DNA of 64,000 nucleotides from NCBI RefSeq assembly GCF_003254565.1, contig NZ_QJRI01000180.1, positions 1-64,000 on the forward strand, written 5' to 3'. Source of the stretch: Flavobacterium nitrogenifigens. GTDB lineage: Bacteria; Bacteroidota; Bacteroidia; Flavobacteriales; Flavobacteriaceae. The notes beneath the pieces were generated by a model, which saw only the letters and a program-made list of their open reading frames with translations, did not search any database and was not told the origin of the DNA. Position numbers and translations under genes: made by a program. This document shows positions 18,378 through 27,492 of the stretch, in pieces (position 1 is the first letter of the stretch; each line of letters starts with the position of its first letter).

Positions 18378-19205
18378 ATGAAAAAAATAATTTATTCGAT
18401 CTTATTACTGCTTTTCATTTTTACAGCCAAAGCGGCTAAGGTTGATACTTTGCAAGTTTTTAGTTCTTCGATGCAGAAGAATATTAAAACTTGCGTGGTA
18501 GTTCCTGACCATTATAAAAAAAGCAAGAAAGCATTTCCAGTTGTTTATCTGCTTCATGGCTACAGCGGAAATTATAGATCTTGGGCAAAAGATTTTAAAG
18601 AATTAGGAAAACAAGTGGATCAATACGGTTTTATTGTGGTTGGTGTAGATGGGAATTACTCAAGCTGGTATTTTGATAGTCCTATAGATCCGAGTTTTAA
18701 ATATGAAACTTATGTGGTAAAAGAATTGGTTCCGTTTATCGATAAACAATACAAAACAATTGCAGACCGTAAAGCAAGAGCCATTTCAGGTTTGAGCATG
18801 GGCGGACATGGGGCTTTGTATCTCTCATTCAAACATCAAGACGTATTTGGTGCGGCAGGAAGCATGAGCGGAGGCGTAGATTTTCGTCCGTTTCCTGAAA
18901 ATTGGGATATCAAAAAAAGATTGGGACCAATTACAGAATTTCCTGAAAATTGGAACAAGAACACCGTTACCAATATGTTAGACTTGGTAAAAGACAATAA
19001 ATTAAAACTGATTATTGACTGTGGGGTTGATGATTTCTTTATGAAGGTAAACAGAGAACTGCACGCAAAAATGTTAGACCTAAAGATAAATCACGATTAT
19101 ATAGAACGCCCAGGTGAACATAATTTAAAATACTGGGAGAATTCCTTAAAATATCAGCTGCTGTTTTTTTACAATTATTTTAATGATGTCGAAAAAACAC
19201 AGTAA
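18378..19205 (+). CDS. Secreted esterase of the alpha/beta-hydrolase D family (PF00756 type)
   Basis: The protein has 275 residues with an N-terminal signal peptide (about 1-19). The alpha/beta-hydrolase features are FPVVYLLHGYSGNYRSW near residue 53 (oxyanion region), the nucleophile elbow GLSMGGHGALYLS near 133, Asp in DCGVDDFF and His in PGEHNLKYW near the C-terminus. Relatives include esterase D, feruloyl and acetylxylan esterases and mycolyltransferases. It lies 37 bases after the dehydrogenase and probably shares its transcript, ending at the hairpin at 19265. A role in removing acyl groups from glycans or peptidoglycan fragments is possible but not shown. Confidence 0.85.
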   Translation: MKKIIYSILLLLFIFTAKAAKVDTLQVFSSSMQKNIKTCVVVPDHYKKSKKAFPVVYLLHGYSGNYRSWAKDFKELGKQVDQYGFIVVGVDGNYSSWYFDSPIDPSFKYETYVVKELVPFIDKQYKTIADRKARAISGLSMGGHGALYLSFKHQDVFGAAGSMSGGVDFRPFPENWDIKKRLGPITEFPENWNKNTVTNMLDLVKDNKLKLIIDCGVDDFFMKVNRELHAKMLDLKINHDYIERPGEHNLKYWENSLKYQLLFFYNYFNDVEKTQ

Positions 19206-19264
19206 ACGTTAAGTGTGTTGTCATTTTGTTGATTTATGGCAAGACATAAATTTTGGTTGGTTAT

Positions 19265-19301
19265 CCTAACAGGTTTTCAAAACCTGTTAGGTATTTTTTT
19301 T
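19265..19301 (+). terminator. Factor-independent terminator after the esterase gene
   Basis: CCTAACAGGTTTT pairs with AAACCTGTTAGG across a two-base loop and is followed by TATTTTTTTT. It closes the deoR / dehydrogenase / esterase transcript. The AGGTTTT...AAACCT core recurs in other spacers (36509, 56081), so it also belongs to a dispersed palindrome family. Confidence 0.8.
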
Positions 19302-19384
19302 AAGGATTAAAAAGATTTTTTACCACAAATTACACAAATTCACACAAATAAATCTGCTAAATCTGCGAGAGTAAAAATAACCAC

Positions 19385-19402
19385 TCCCGATAGCTATCGG
19401 GA
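19385..19402. repeat. TCCCGATAGCTATCGGGA palindrome, copy 1
   Basis: A perfect 18-base palindrome. The same sequence recurs at 21652-21669 and with one change at 27093-27110, always in spacers and next to the CTTTGCG or CCACGAATT tracts. Confidence 0.75.
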
Positions 19403-19634
19403 TAAAAGGATTTAAATTTTTTTGTAAATGAAATTGCTCGCAAAGTCATAGAGGCACAAAGAAAAAAATATTTAAAAAAGAAAGACTTTGCGTCTTCGCG
19501 CCTTTGCGAGATTAAAAAACAAAACTTTGCGGACATTGCGTAAATCCTTGCGCTCTTTGCGGTTAAGTAATAAAGCAAATTCCATAATAGGAACTGTTTA
19601 AAATAAATTATTGTTTAATAAAGAAAAAAGAACC

Positions 19635-21470
19635 ATGAAACAACTATTTTTCAGAATACTATTGCTTTTTGTAATAACGTCTGGATTTTCGCAGAATGCA
19701 GAAGAAAAGGGAATTATAAAATTTGTACAACTTACTGACTTGCATGTTTCAGTAGGAAACGACAATGATTTTTTGTTGCAGAATATCGTAAAAGAAATCA
19801 ACAATTCAGATTTTGAGTTTGCAATTGTAACTGGAGATTTAACCAATCGCGGTGCCGATGATGAGTTAAAACAAGTACATTCGATACTTTCTCAATTGAA
19901 GATTCCATATTATGTAATTTCTGGAAATCATGAAACGAACTGGAGTGAAAGCGCTGGTTTGACGTACAAAAAAATATTTGGTGAGGATAGATTCGTTTTT
20001 TCAAAAGGGGACTATGTTTTTATTGGCTTTCCATGCGGACCTTATATGAAAATGGGAGATGGCTTTGTGAAACACGAAGATGTACTTTGGCTGGATAAAA
20101 CCTTAAAAGAAAACCTTAAAAATAATAATAAAAAAGTACTGAATTTTGCTCATTATCCGCTAGATAATAGCGTGAGCAATTATAAAGAATTGCTTTCCGT
20201 TTTAGAAAAATATTCAACTGTTGCTACTTTTTGCGGTCACGGACACACTTTAAGAAAATATAATTTCTCTGGTTTGAGTGGTATAATGGGAACTTCGATA
20301 ACTTCGCTTGACGGAAAAACAAAAAGCTATAATCAGGTAATTATCAGCAAAGACAGTATCAGTATTTATCAAAAAGAAATTGATAAACCGGGAGTTTTTA
20401 AATTTTCGGTGCCATCAAAACCTTCCAAAATTGAAATTCCGAAAGATACTGTTGCATTCCAATCTCCTTTCTTAAAAGATATTGCATCTATTTACAGCCT
20501 TCCTGCATTCGACAAAAAGAACCTTTATTTTACCAATTCAATTGGCGAAATAAAATCGGTTAATCTGAAAAATAAAAATGTAAATTGGAAAACGAAAACA
20601 GGAAATTCGATTTATTTTTCTCCAATAATTGTAAAAAATAATCTGGTTATAGGTACAATAGAAGGAAATCTATTAGGATTTGACACTCAATCAGGAAAAC
20701 AAAAATGGACAATTCCTGTTGGTGGGGTTTTAGTAGGTTCGCCAATTGTAGAAAATAATAGAGTTTATACAGCGAGTTCTACAGCATTTATTTGTGCAGA
20801 TGCTGTGACAGGTAAAGTCATTTGGCAGAGTAATTTACCAGCTTCTTATTCGCAGGGAACTCCGTTAATACAAGGCGATAAAATAATTTTTGGAGTTTGG
20901 GATTCGTATGTGTATTGTTTGGATAAAAATACAGGAAAACTGATCTGGAAATGGAATAATGGCAACGATAAACAAATTTTATATTCTGCAGGAAATGTCA
21001 ATATGGTGGCATCAAAAAACAGACTTTATTTTGTTACGCCTCAACGTTTCTTAACCATTTTAGATATTGAAACAGGCAAAACGCTTTTAAGAACTCAAAA
21101 ATGGAAAATTAGAGAATCAATGGGTAAAAGCCAAGACGGAAAATGGTTTTATGGCAAAACAATGGAGGGAGAACTGGTAAGAGTGCCACTTAATGATGAC
21201 ATTGAATTGACTGAAGAAAATGTTGTAAGCCAAAGCAAAGTACTGGATTTAAAATGGGGCTATGAACATAATCCGGCAGCCATATTAGAAAAAAACAATA
21301 AAATATATTTAGGAAGCCGAAAAGGTGAAGTTGTAATTGTTGATGCCACAAAATTTGAAATCATCAAACAAATTAACTTAGGAAGCTCAAGCATAAATGG
21401 CTTTACACTTGATGACAAAGGACAAGTTTGGGCATCACTTATTGAAGGAGGGATATTTTTGCTGGAATAA
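19635..21470 (+). CDS. Secreted metallophosphoesterase fused to a PQQ-like beta-propeller
   Basis: I start at the ATG at 19635 (611 residues) because it begins directly with a signal peptide, MKQLFFRILLLFVITSGFSQ; an earlier TTG in frame is unlikely. Residues about 25-240 are a calcineurin-like phosphoesterase with TDLHV, TGDLTNRG, GNHE, AHYP and GHGHT metal-ligand motifs. Residues about 290-611 have repeated blocks such as GNLLGFDTQSGKQKWTIPVGG and SYVYCLDKNTGKLIWKW, typical of PQQ-type propeller blades that bind proteins or polymers. The combination points to a periplasmic phosphodiesterase with a binding propeller; the substrate is unknown. It lies between the dehydrogenase unit and the GHL10-GH20 operon, separated from both by repeat-filled spacers. 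Confidence 0.85.
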   Translation: MKQLFFRILLLFVITSGFSQNAEEKGIIKFVQLTDLHVSVGNDNDFLLQNIVKEINNSDFEFAIVTGDLTNRGADDELKQVHSILSQLKIPYYVISGNHETNWSESAGLTYKKIFGEDRFVFSKGDYVFIGFPCGPYMKMGDGFVKHEDVLWLDKTLKENLKNNNKKVLNFAHYPLDNSVSNYKELLSVLEKYSTVATFCGHGHTLRKYNFSGLSGIMGTSITSLDGKTKSYNQVIISKDSISIYQKEIDKPGVFKFSVPSKPSKIEIPKDTVAFQSPFLKDIASIYSLPAFDKKNLYFTNSIGEIKSVNLKNKNVNWKTKTGNSIYFSPIIVKNNLVIGTIEGNLLGFDTQSGKQKWTIPVGGVLVGSPIVENNRVYTASSTAFICADAVTGKVIWQSNLPASYSQGTPLIQGDKIIFGVWDSYVYCLDKNTGKLIWKWNNGNDKQILYSAGNVNMVASKNRLYFVTPQRFLTILDIETGKTLLRTQKWKIRESMGKSQDGKWFYGKTMEGELVRVPLNDDIELTEENVVSQSKVLDLKWGYEHNPAAILEKNNKIYLGSRKGEVVIVDATKFEIIKQINLGSSSINGFTLDDKGQVWASLIEGGIFLLE

Positions 21471-21488
21471 TTTTATAATTAAGGTTCA

Positions 21489-21690
21489 AAGATTCAAAGG
21501 CTCAAAGGAACTGAGTTTTTTGTAAAGGCGAACAAAAGCGCTTTTACGATAATTTTAAAATGAAAAAAAACTTTGCGACTCTGCGACTTTGCGAGATTAA
21601 AAAAGGACACAACTTAAAACAAAACTTTGCGAACCTTGCGTAAATCTTAGCTCCCGATAGCTATCGGGATTGCGGTTAAAATATTCAACA
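21489..21690. repeat. CTTTGCG-rich spacer tract with TCCCGATAGCTATCGGGA palindrome
   Basis: The spacer between the phosphoesterase and GHL10 genes repeats words such as CTTTGCGA, GCGACTTTGCG and TTGCGTAAATC, matching 19433-19566, and contains the palindrome at 21652-21669. It is a noncoding dispersed repeat. Confidence 0.6.
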
Positions 21691-21718
21691 ACAATTAGCT
21701 AACCAAAAATACAACCTT

Positions 21719-23200
21719 ATGAAAAGTCTAAAATTACTAATCCTAATACTGCTGATTCAGACCAAAATTTTCAGTCAGCAATCTCCAAAAAGAGAAATGC
21801 GCGCTGCTTGGATTTCTACAGTAGAAAATATCGACTGGCCGTCAAAACCGGGATTATCAGATAAAGAAATGAAGAACGAAATGATTGCCATTTTGGATAA
21901 TCTACGTTCTTACAATATGAATACTGTAATTTTTCAGATTCGTCCGACAGCCGATGCCTATTACAAATCGACAAAAGAACCAGCATCGCATTGGATAACA
22001 GGAACTCAGGGCGTTGCACCGGGTTTTGATCCGTTGCAGATGATGATTGATGAAGCAGGAAAGCGCGGAATGAACGTTCATGTGTGGCTTAATCCGTATC
22101 GTGTTCAGAAAGACACGGTTAGAGATGTGCTTTCAAAAAATCATTTATATTTTAAAAGACCAGACCTTTTCCTGACGTACGGAAAAACGAGATATTTTAA
22201 TCCAGGTTTGCAAGAAACTAGAGATTTTGTAGCTTCTGTAGTGGGTGAAATTGTTCGTAAATATGATATTCAGGCTGTTCATATGGATGATTATTTTTAT
22301 CCGTATAAAATTGAAGGGCAGGAGTTTCCTGATGATAAAGCTTTCGCTAAAGAACCGCGTCAGTTTAAAGACAAAGACGATTGGAGAAGAGATAATGTCG
22401 ATTTGATTATCAAACAAATTAGAGATACGATTATTGCCAATAAACCAGAAGTCGAATTCGGAATTTCACCTTTTGGAGTATGGAGAAATATTGCCAAAGA
22501 TTCGCAAGGTTCTAATACCAGAGCAGGAGCAACCAATTATGATGATTTGTATGCTGATATTTTAAAATGGCAGAAAGAAAACTGGATCGATTATGTAACG
22601 CCTCAAATATATTGGCACATTGGTTTTGATCGCGCCAATTTTGAAGTTCTGGCAAAATGGTGGGCAGAACATAAATATGGAGCAAATGTTTATGTGGGTC
22701 ATGGCGATTATAAAATTTCAACTACCGCCAAAGAACCAGAATGGAGAAGTCCAGACCAGATTGTAAAACAAATCGAAATGATTCGTAAAATGCCCCAAAT
22801 TGATGGTTCAATGCATTTTACCGCTTCGAATTTTCTAAAAAAAGGTGATACGCTGAGAAAACCTCTTATTGAAAAAGAATATAAATATATTGCTCTAACT
22901 CCCGAAGCCAACAGAATTACAAGATTAAAACCAGAACCGCCAACAAATGCAGTAATTGCTAAAAAAGGCAATAATGCAGTTTTAACTTGGAAAGCAGCAT
23001 TAAATGATAAGAAATATGTGATCTATAGATTTCCAAAAGGAAAAATTACCGATTTCTCAAATCCTCAAAATATTTATTATGTGACAACAGCCTTAAAACT
23101 GGAAGTTCCGAATGTCGATTTGGAGAAGTACGTTTATGCGCTCACAGCTTTGAGTCAGACTCAGACGGAAAGCAGTCCAATTGAATTTTCAGCAAAATAA
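21719..23200 (+). CDS. GHL10-type family 10-like glycosyl hydrolase (PF02638, YngK-like)
   Basis: The protein has 493 residues with a signal peptide (about 1-19). Residues about 23-330 match the GHL10 domain: MRAAWISTVENIDWPS at its start, FQIRPTADAYYKS, HVWLNPYRV, the catalytic-face AVHMDDYFYPY near residue 189, and YVTPQIYWHIGF near 293. The C-terminal about 90 residues look like a fibronectin-type-III-like module (AVLTWKAALNDKKYVIYRF). Members are secreted or periplasmic TIM-barrel hydrolases, and some act on peptidoglycan-type or amino-sugar glycans. It lies 13 bases upstream of the GH20 gene and clearly shares its operon, supporting a role in GlcNAc/MurNAc glycan breakdown. Confidence 0.87.
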   Translation: MKSLKLLILILLIQTKIFSQQSPKREMRAAWISTVENIDWPSKPGLSDKEMKNEMIAILDNLRSYNMNTVIFQIRPTADAYYKSTKEPASHWITGTQGVAPGFDPLQMMIDEAGKRGMNVHVWLNPYRVQKDTVRDVLSKNHLYFKRPDLFLTYGKTRYFNPGLQETRDFVASVVGEIVRKYDIQAVHMDDYFYPYKIEGQEFPDDKAFAKEPRQFKDKDDWRRDNVDLIIKQIRDTIIANKPEVEFGISPFGVWRNIAKDSQGSNTRAGATNYDDLYADILKWQKENWIDYVTPQIYWHIGFDRANFEVLAKWWAEHKYGANVYVGHGDYKISTTAKEPEWRSPDQIVKQIEMIRKMPQIDGSMHFTASNFLKKGDTLRKPLIEKEYKYIALTPEANRITRLKPEPPTNAVIAKKGNNAVLTWKAALNDKKYVIYRFPKGKITDFSNPQNIYYVTTALKLEVPNVDLEKYVYALTALSQTQTESSPIEFSAK

Positions 23201-23213
23201 AATATAAAAAGAA

Positions 23214-25715
23214 ATGAGAAAAAGTATTCTTCTATTAGCCCTATTTCTAAGTTCACTTAGTATTGTACAAGCCCAAAAATTAGACCTAATTCCGAAACCT
23301 GTATCAGTTCAACAAAGTGTAGGGCAATTTGTTTTGCCTTCGCCATTAAAAATTGTTGTCGATAAAAAACTGAAAAACAGCGCTGATTACATCACAGCTG
23401 GTTTTTCAAAAAATACTGGAATCAATCCAATTGTTTCGATTGGAAAAAAACACGGAAAAAATAATATTTCATTTTTAGTAGATAAGAAATTGGATCTTCC
23501 AAAAGAAGGTTATCAATTGGAAATAAGCGAAAAAGGAATTTTCGTAAAAGGAAAAACAGAAAAAGGTGTTTTAAACGGATTCCAGACTTTACTTCAAATT
23601 TGTTCTGCAAAAGATGTTAAAAAAGGAACCGTTCCTTTTGTAAAAATAGAAGATTATCCTCGTTTTGACTGGCGCGGAATGATGCTCGATTGTTCAAGAC
23701 AATTCTTCGATAAACAAACCGTAAAAAATTATATCGATTGGTTGGCAGCTCATAAAATGAATGTTTTTCATTGGCATTTAACTGACGATAACGGCTGGAG
23801 AATCGAAATCAAATCGTTGCCAGATTTGACTTTAAAAGGTGCTTGGCGAGGTCCAGGAGAAGTTTTGCTTCCATCTTATGGTTCTGGAGACAAACGTTAC
23901 GGAGGTTTTTATACGCAAGAAGATATTAAAAAAGTAGTGGCTTATGCTGCCGATCGCGGTATTTCTGTAATGCCAGAAATTGAAATTCCGGGGCATTCTC
24001 GTGCCGTAACAGCTTCTTATCCAGAAGTGGGTTGCGCAATAACGCAGGAACTTAAAAGTGTTCAAGGCGAAGTGAAAAATGTTTGGTGTGTAGGACGCGA
24101 AGAAAATTATGATCTTCTGGATTCAATCATTAGAGAAGTTTCGGGATTATTTCCTTTCGAATATATTCATGTGGCGGGAGATGAAGTCAATCGCGCCAAT
24201 TGGGAACATTGTCCAAAATGCCAAGCTTTAATGGTAAAGGAAGGATTTACAGACAGTTTCCAGCTTCAAAATTATTTCTTTAAAAGAGTACAGAAAATTG
24301 TAGACAAATACCATAAAAAAACAGATGGATGGAATGAAATTCTGAAAGGTGGAGAAATCGATCCAAATACTTTGATTTCTGCTTGGCAGGGAATTAGTTA
24401 CGGAATTGAATCGGCAAAAAAAGGATATAAAACCATCATGATGCCAGGACAGTTTACGTATTACGATATGGCGCAATCTGAAACAGAACGCGGTCATCGT
24501 TGGGCAGCAATTACGGATACAAAAAGAGCGTATTCGTTTGAACCAATTCCTGATGCTGATTTAACTCCCGAAGAACAGAAAAATATAATTGGAGTTCAAG
24601 GTGCTTTGTGGAGCGAATATTTAGATCGTCCTGCAAGAATTATGGAATACCAAAGTTATCCGAGAATCAGTGCGCTGTCTGAAATTGGATGGTCTAAAAA
24701 AGAAGATAAAAACTGGGATGATTTTTATGGAAGATTAACCAACAGCCATTTGAAAAGATTGGCTGATATGGGAATTGCTTTCAGAGATTTTCCTCCAACA
24801 GCGATTTATAAAAACGGAACTATTACTGTAACTCCGCCTTATGAAGGTGCCGTTGTACGATTTGATAAAGATGGAAATGAGCCAACAAGACAATCACCTT
24901 TGTATACTGGGCCAATTCAGACGAAAGATTATGAAAAATATATGTTTAGAGTATTTTTTAATGAGTATGTAGCAAGTCCTGCGGTGAAAGCTGAAAAATT
25001 GCCTGTAGCCAATTGGAATTCTTCAAAAGCAGAAGTTTTGACTATTTCTGAAAATATCTCAGATCATGTAGATAAAAAAGGCATTTGGTATCTAAGTTTT
25101 ACTCCGACAGATGATGGAACAAATGGAACAATCAAAAATGTTTCACTTTTTGAAAATGATAAATTAGTGCAGACTTATGCAGACGAAAAAGCATTAAAAT
25201 CAAAACCTCGCTTGAGATTTTTGATTGATAATTACAACGAAAAATATACGTATAGATTAGATTTTACAGTCGAAAATAAAGAAGAGAAAAAATCTGCAGC
25301 AAATGTAAAATTCAACTGTTCTCCTTATCAGGAACCAGAAGTAAAAGTGACTTCATCGATGGCAGAAAATCCGAAGTTTCCAATTTCGAATCTGCAAGAT
25401 TATAATGAAGAATCATATTTGCGTACCGATGTCGCTTGCAAAGATGGCGATTGGATTTTATATACTTTTACTAATCCTGTAACTTCTTCTAAAATTGATG
25501 TTTTAACTGGAATTCCGCATCACCCGAGATTTATCATTAACAATGGTTTTGTGGAGTATTCGTATAACGGAACCGATTTCATAAAAGGCGATGATTTCGA
25601 CTACGGAAATGCATCCATTTATCCGAAACAGCCTGTAAAAGCAGTTAGAATACAAATTACAGGAACCAATAATGAGCCTTTGATGGCAGGACAGGACTTA
25701 AAAATTAATCCATAA
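23214..25715 (+). CDS. GH20 beta-N-acetylhexosaminidase
   Basis: The protein has 833 residues with signal peptide MRKSILLLALFLSSLSIVQA. Residues about 25-145 are the GH20b domain and about 150-520 the GH20 TIM barrel, with DWRGMMLDCSRQFF, FHWHLTDDNGWRIEIK, MPEIEIPGHSRA and the catalytic pair Asp323-Glu324 in HVAGDEVNRANW. After the barrel come a chitobiase-type C-terminal segment (about 535-610) and a discoidin-like tail (about 700-833, with NGFVEYSYNGTDF). It removes terminal beta-GlcNAc (or GalNAc) from glycans in the periplasm. It lies 13 bases after GHL10 and 4 bases before the serine hydrolase, so the three are co-translated. Confidence 0.95.
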   Translation: MRKSILLLALFLSSLSIVQAQKLDLIPKPVSVQQSVGQFVLPSPLKIVVDKKLKNSADYITAGFSKNTGINPIVSIGKKHGKNNISFLVDKKLDLPKEGYQLEISEKGIFVKGKTEKGVLNGFQTLLQICSAKDVKKGTVPFVKIEDYPRFDWRGMMLDCSRQFFDKQTVKNYIDWLAAHKMNVFHWHLTDDNGWRIEIKSLPDLTLKGAWRGPGEVLLPSYGSGDKRYGGFYTQEDIKKVVAYAADRGISVMPEIEIPGHSRAVTASYPEVGCAITQELKSVQGEVKNVWCVGREENYDLLDSIIREVSGLFPFEYIHVAGDEVNRANWEHCPKCQALMVKEGFTDSFQLQNYFFKRVQKIVDKYHKKTDGWNEILKGGEIDPNTLISAWQGISYGIESAKKGYKTIMMPGQFTYYDMAQSETERGHRWAAITDTKRAYSFEPIPDADLTPEEQKNIIGVQGALWSEYLDRPARIMEYQSYPRISALSEIGWSKKEDKNWDDFYGRLTNSHLKRLADMGIAFRDFPPTAIYKNGTITVTPPYEGAVVRFDKDGNEPTRQSPLYTGPIQTKDYEKYMFRVFFNEYVASPAVKAEKLPVANWNSSKAEVLTISENISDHVDKKGIWYLSFTPTDDGTNGTIKNVSLFENDKLVQTYADEKALKSKPRLRFLIDNYNEKYTYRLDFTVENKEEKKSAANVKFNCSPYQEPEVKVTSSMAENPKFPISNLQDYNEESYLRTDVACKDGDWILYTFTNPVTSSKIDVLTGIPHHPRFIINNGFVEYSYNGTDFIKGDDFDYGNASIYPKQPVKAVRIQITGTNNEPLMAGQDLKINP

Positions 25716-25719
25716 TACT

Positions 25720-27024
25720 ATGAAAAATATTGGCATCAAAATTTTAATGGTTTCCTTGATTTTTTTAGGAATAAATGGTTATGCTCAGGAAAACTCAAAA
25801 CAACCAGATGGTTTAGAACGCAATGAAGCTTACATCGATTCGATGATGACAAATGCGCTTGAAAAAGGCTTTTTCCCAGGAGCGCAAATCATTGTTGGTA
25901 CAATGGATTTTAATTTGATTTATAAAAACTACGGCTATCATGATTACACCAAAAAGCAATTAGTAAAATCAGATGACGTTTTTGATTTGGCTTCAATGTC
26001 TAAAGTTCTTGGCGCAACACTTGTAACAATGCGTTTGGTCGGCGATGGAAAAATTAAATTGACAGATCAAGTTGGGGAAATTGTTCCAATGTACAAAAAC
26101 ACAGCGATTTCCGATTTAACGCTTTTTGAGCTCTTAACGCATACTTCCGGATTAACGCCAAGTATCACTTTTTATCAAGCATTGCTTTCTACGCCAGACA
26201 ATTCGCCTTTTTTGAGTAATCAAAAATCGGAACAATATGTTGAGCCTTTTGATAATATGTATGTAAATAAAAACATTGTTTACGATTCTAAATATTTGGT
26301 TTTTGAGCCAAAAGAAAATTGGGTTCAGATTTATAAAAACATGTGGCTCAATCCAGAATTTTATCCGTCGGTTTATGAAAGGATTGCGAAAGCGAATACA
26401 AATCCGAGAGGGAAATATTTGTACAGCGATTTAAATCTTCTTTTGGTAAAACAAATGATTGAAACCAAAACAGGAAAAAAACTCGATCAGTTTACCAATG
26501 AAATTTATAAAGAATTAGGCATTTCAAAAATTGGATATAATCCGCTAAAATGGACTTCGATCGAAAATGTAATGCCAACTGAAGTAGATCATTTTTTCAG
26601 AAAAGATACCGTAAAAGGTTATGTACACGATGAGGCGGCGGCCATTTTTGGTGGCGTTTCAGGAAATGCAGGTTTGTTTGCCAATGCAGAATCGATTGCC
26701 GTTATCTGCAAAATGCTAATGAACAACGGAAATTATAAAGGAAAACAAATTCTAAAAGCCAAAGTCGTAAAAGAGTTTACAGATTCTCCGCTTGCAAAAG
26801 AAGGAATTTATCGCGGTTTAGGTTTTGATAAAAGAAAACCAGACGAGTTTTTTACAAAAGATGATTTTGGACATACGGGTTTTACAGGAACTTTTTTCTT
26901 TATGAATAGAAATACAAACCGATTTTTAATTATTCTGACGAATAGAGTTAATCCAACAAGAACAAACCGGTTAATGTACAAAGACGATTTTAGTGCTAAA
27001 ATCTGGAAGCAAATTAATAAATAA
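25720..27024 (+). CDS. AmiE-like serine hydrolase (beta-lactamase fold)
   Basis: The protein has 434 residues with a signal peptide (about 1-22, NGYAQ). Class C beta-lactamase-fold motifs are SMSK (in DLASMSKVLG, near residue 92), YSD (in YLYSDLNLLL, near 228) and HTG (in FGHTGFTG, near 382). It is strikingly close to the C-terminal half of the NagZ fusion at 1528-4524, sharing APTE/MPTE-D--FR, GYVHD-AAA, GGV-G-AG-F-NA and RGLGFDKR. The nearest characterised comparison is B. subtilis AmiE, a MurNAc-L-alanine amidase of this fold. It is the last gene of the GHL10-GH20 operon and may strip peptides from muropeptides in the periplasm. Confidence 0.87.
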   Translation: MKNIGIKILMVSLIFLGINGYAQENSKQPDGLERNEAYIDSMMTNALEKGFFPGAQIIVGTMDFNLIYKNYGYHDYTKKQLVKSDDVFDLASMSKVLGATLVTMRLVGDGKIKLTDQVGEIVPMYKNTAISDLTLFELLTHTSGLTPSITFYQALLSTPDNSPFLSNQKSEQYVEPFDNMYVNKNIVYDSKYLVFEPKENWVQIYKNMWLNPEFYPSVYERIAKANTNPRGKYLYSDLNLLLVKQMIETKTGKKLDQFTNEIYKELGISKIGYNPLKWTSIENVMPTEVDHFFRKDTVKGYVHDEAAAIFGGVSGNAGLFANAESIAVICKMLMNNGNYKGKQILKAKVVKEFTDSPLAKEGIYRGLGFDKRKPDEFFTKDDFGHTGFTGTFFFMNRNTNRFLIILTNRVNPTRTNRLMYKDDFSAKIWKQINK

Positions 27025-27492
27025 AAGTTTGCCACGAATTACACGAATTTCCACGAATTAATTTTCTCAATCTGTAAGGAAAGTTTAGCCACTCCTGATA
27101 GCTATCGGGATAAATAGATTAAGTGATTTTATTTTACGTAAAGTATATGAAAAAAAATTAGTGAAAATTTGTGTAATTCGTGGCAAAATAAAAAAGAAAT
27201 CTGTGGGAATCCTTTTAATCTGTGGCAAAAAATAAGCGTGATAAAAAAAACTAATCATAATCAGATTGAGGCTGGAATTTCAGAAGAAGAAATCAGAAAC
27301 AGTTAGAAAGAAAGTTTCGTTGCATTAAAAAAATGCGTGCTAAATATTTGATTTATAAGTAATATCTCTCACTTTTGCTTAATTTTTGGCAAAATAGATC
27401 ATTAATTCATCCGGACTAGTTATAATTACAAAACTGGTATGCTTTATTGGTACGGTAAGCAATTACTTTTGCCAAAAAAAATAAAAACCAAA
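27025..27492. other. Spacer with long inverted repeat
   Basis: No gene is supported. It contains the long inverted repeat at 27028-27187 and, inside it, a one-mismatch copy of the CCCGATAGCTATCGGG palindrome (27093-27110). I see no cobalamin riboswitch or other known element in front of the TonB receptor. Confidence 0.5.
27028..27187. repeat. Long inverted repeat with GCCACGAATTACACGAAT arms
   Basis: The left arm GCCACGAATTACACGAATTT (27031-27050) pairs with the right arm AAATTTGTGTAATTCGTGGC, which ends near 27184. Related tracts (CCACAAATTACACAAATTC) appear at 19322. It may fold into a large structure at the end of the serine hydrolase transcript. Confidence 0.65.

Larger units (their letters stand above)
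19206..19634. other. Spacer with terminator and dispersed repeats
   Basis: No gene is seen. From left to right it holds a terminator (19265-19301), a tract related to CACAAATTACACAAATTCAC, the palindrome TCCCGATAGCTATCGGGA (19385-19402) and a CTTTGCG-rich tract (about 19433-19566). The last two also occur together at 21489-21690. Confidence 0.6.

Noticed and set aside
27188..27492. Cobalamin riboswitch in front of the TonB receptor
   Set aside because: I looked for the conserved B12-box words and found none, so the receptor is not called BtuB.
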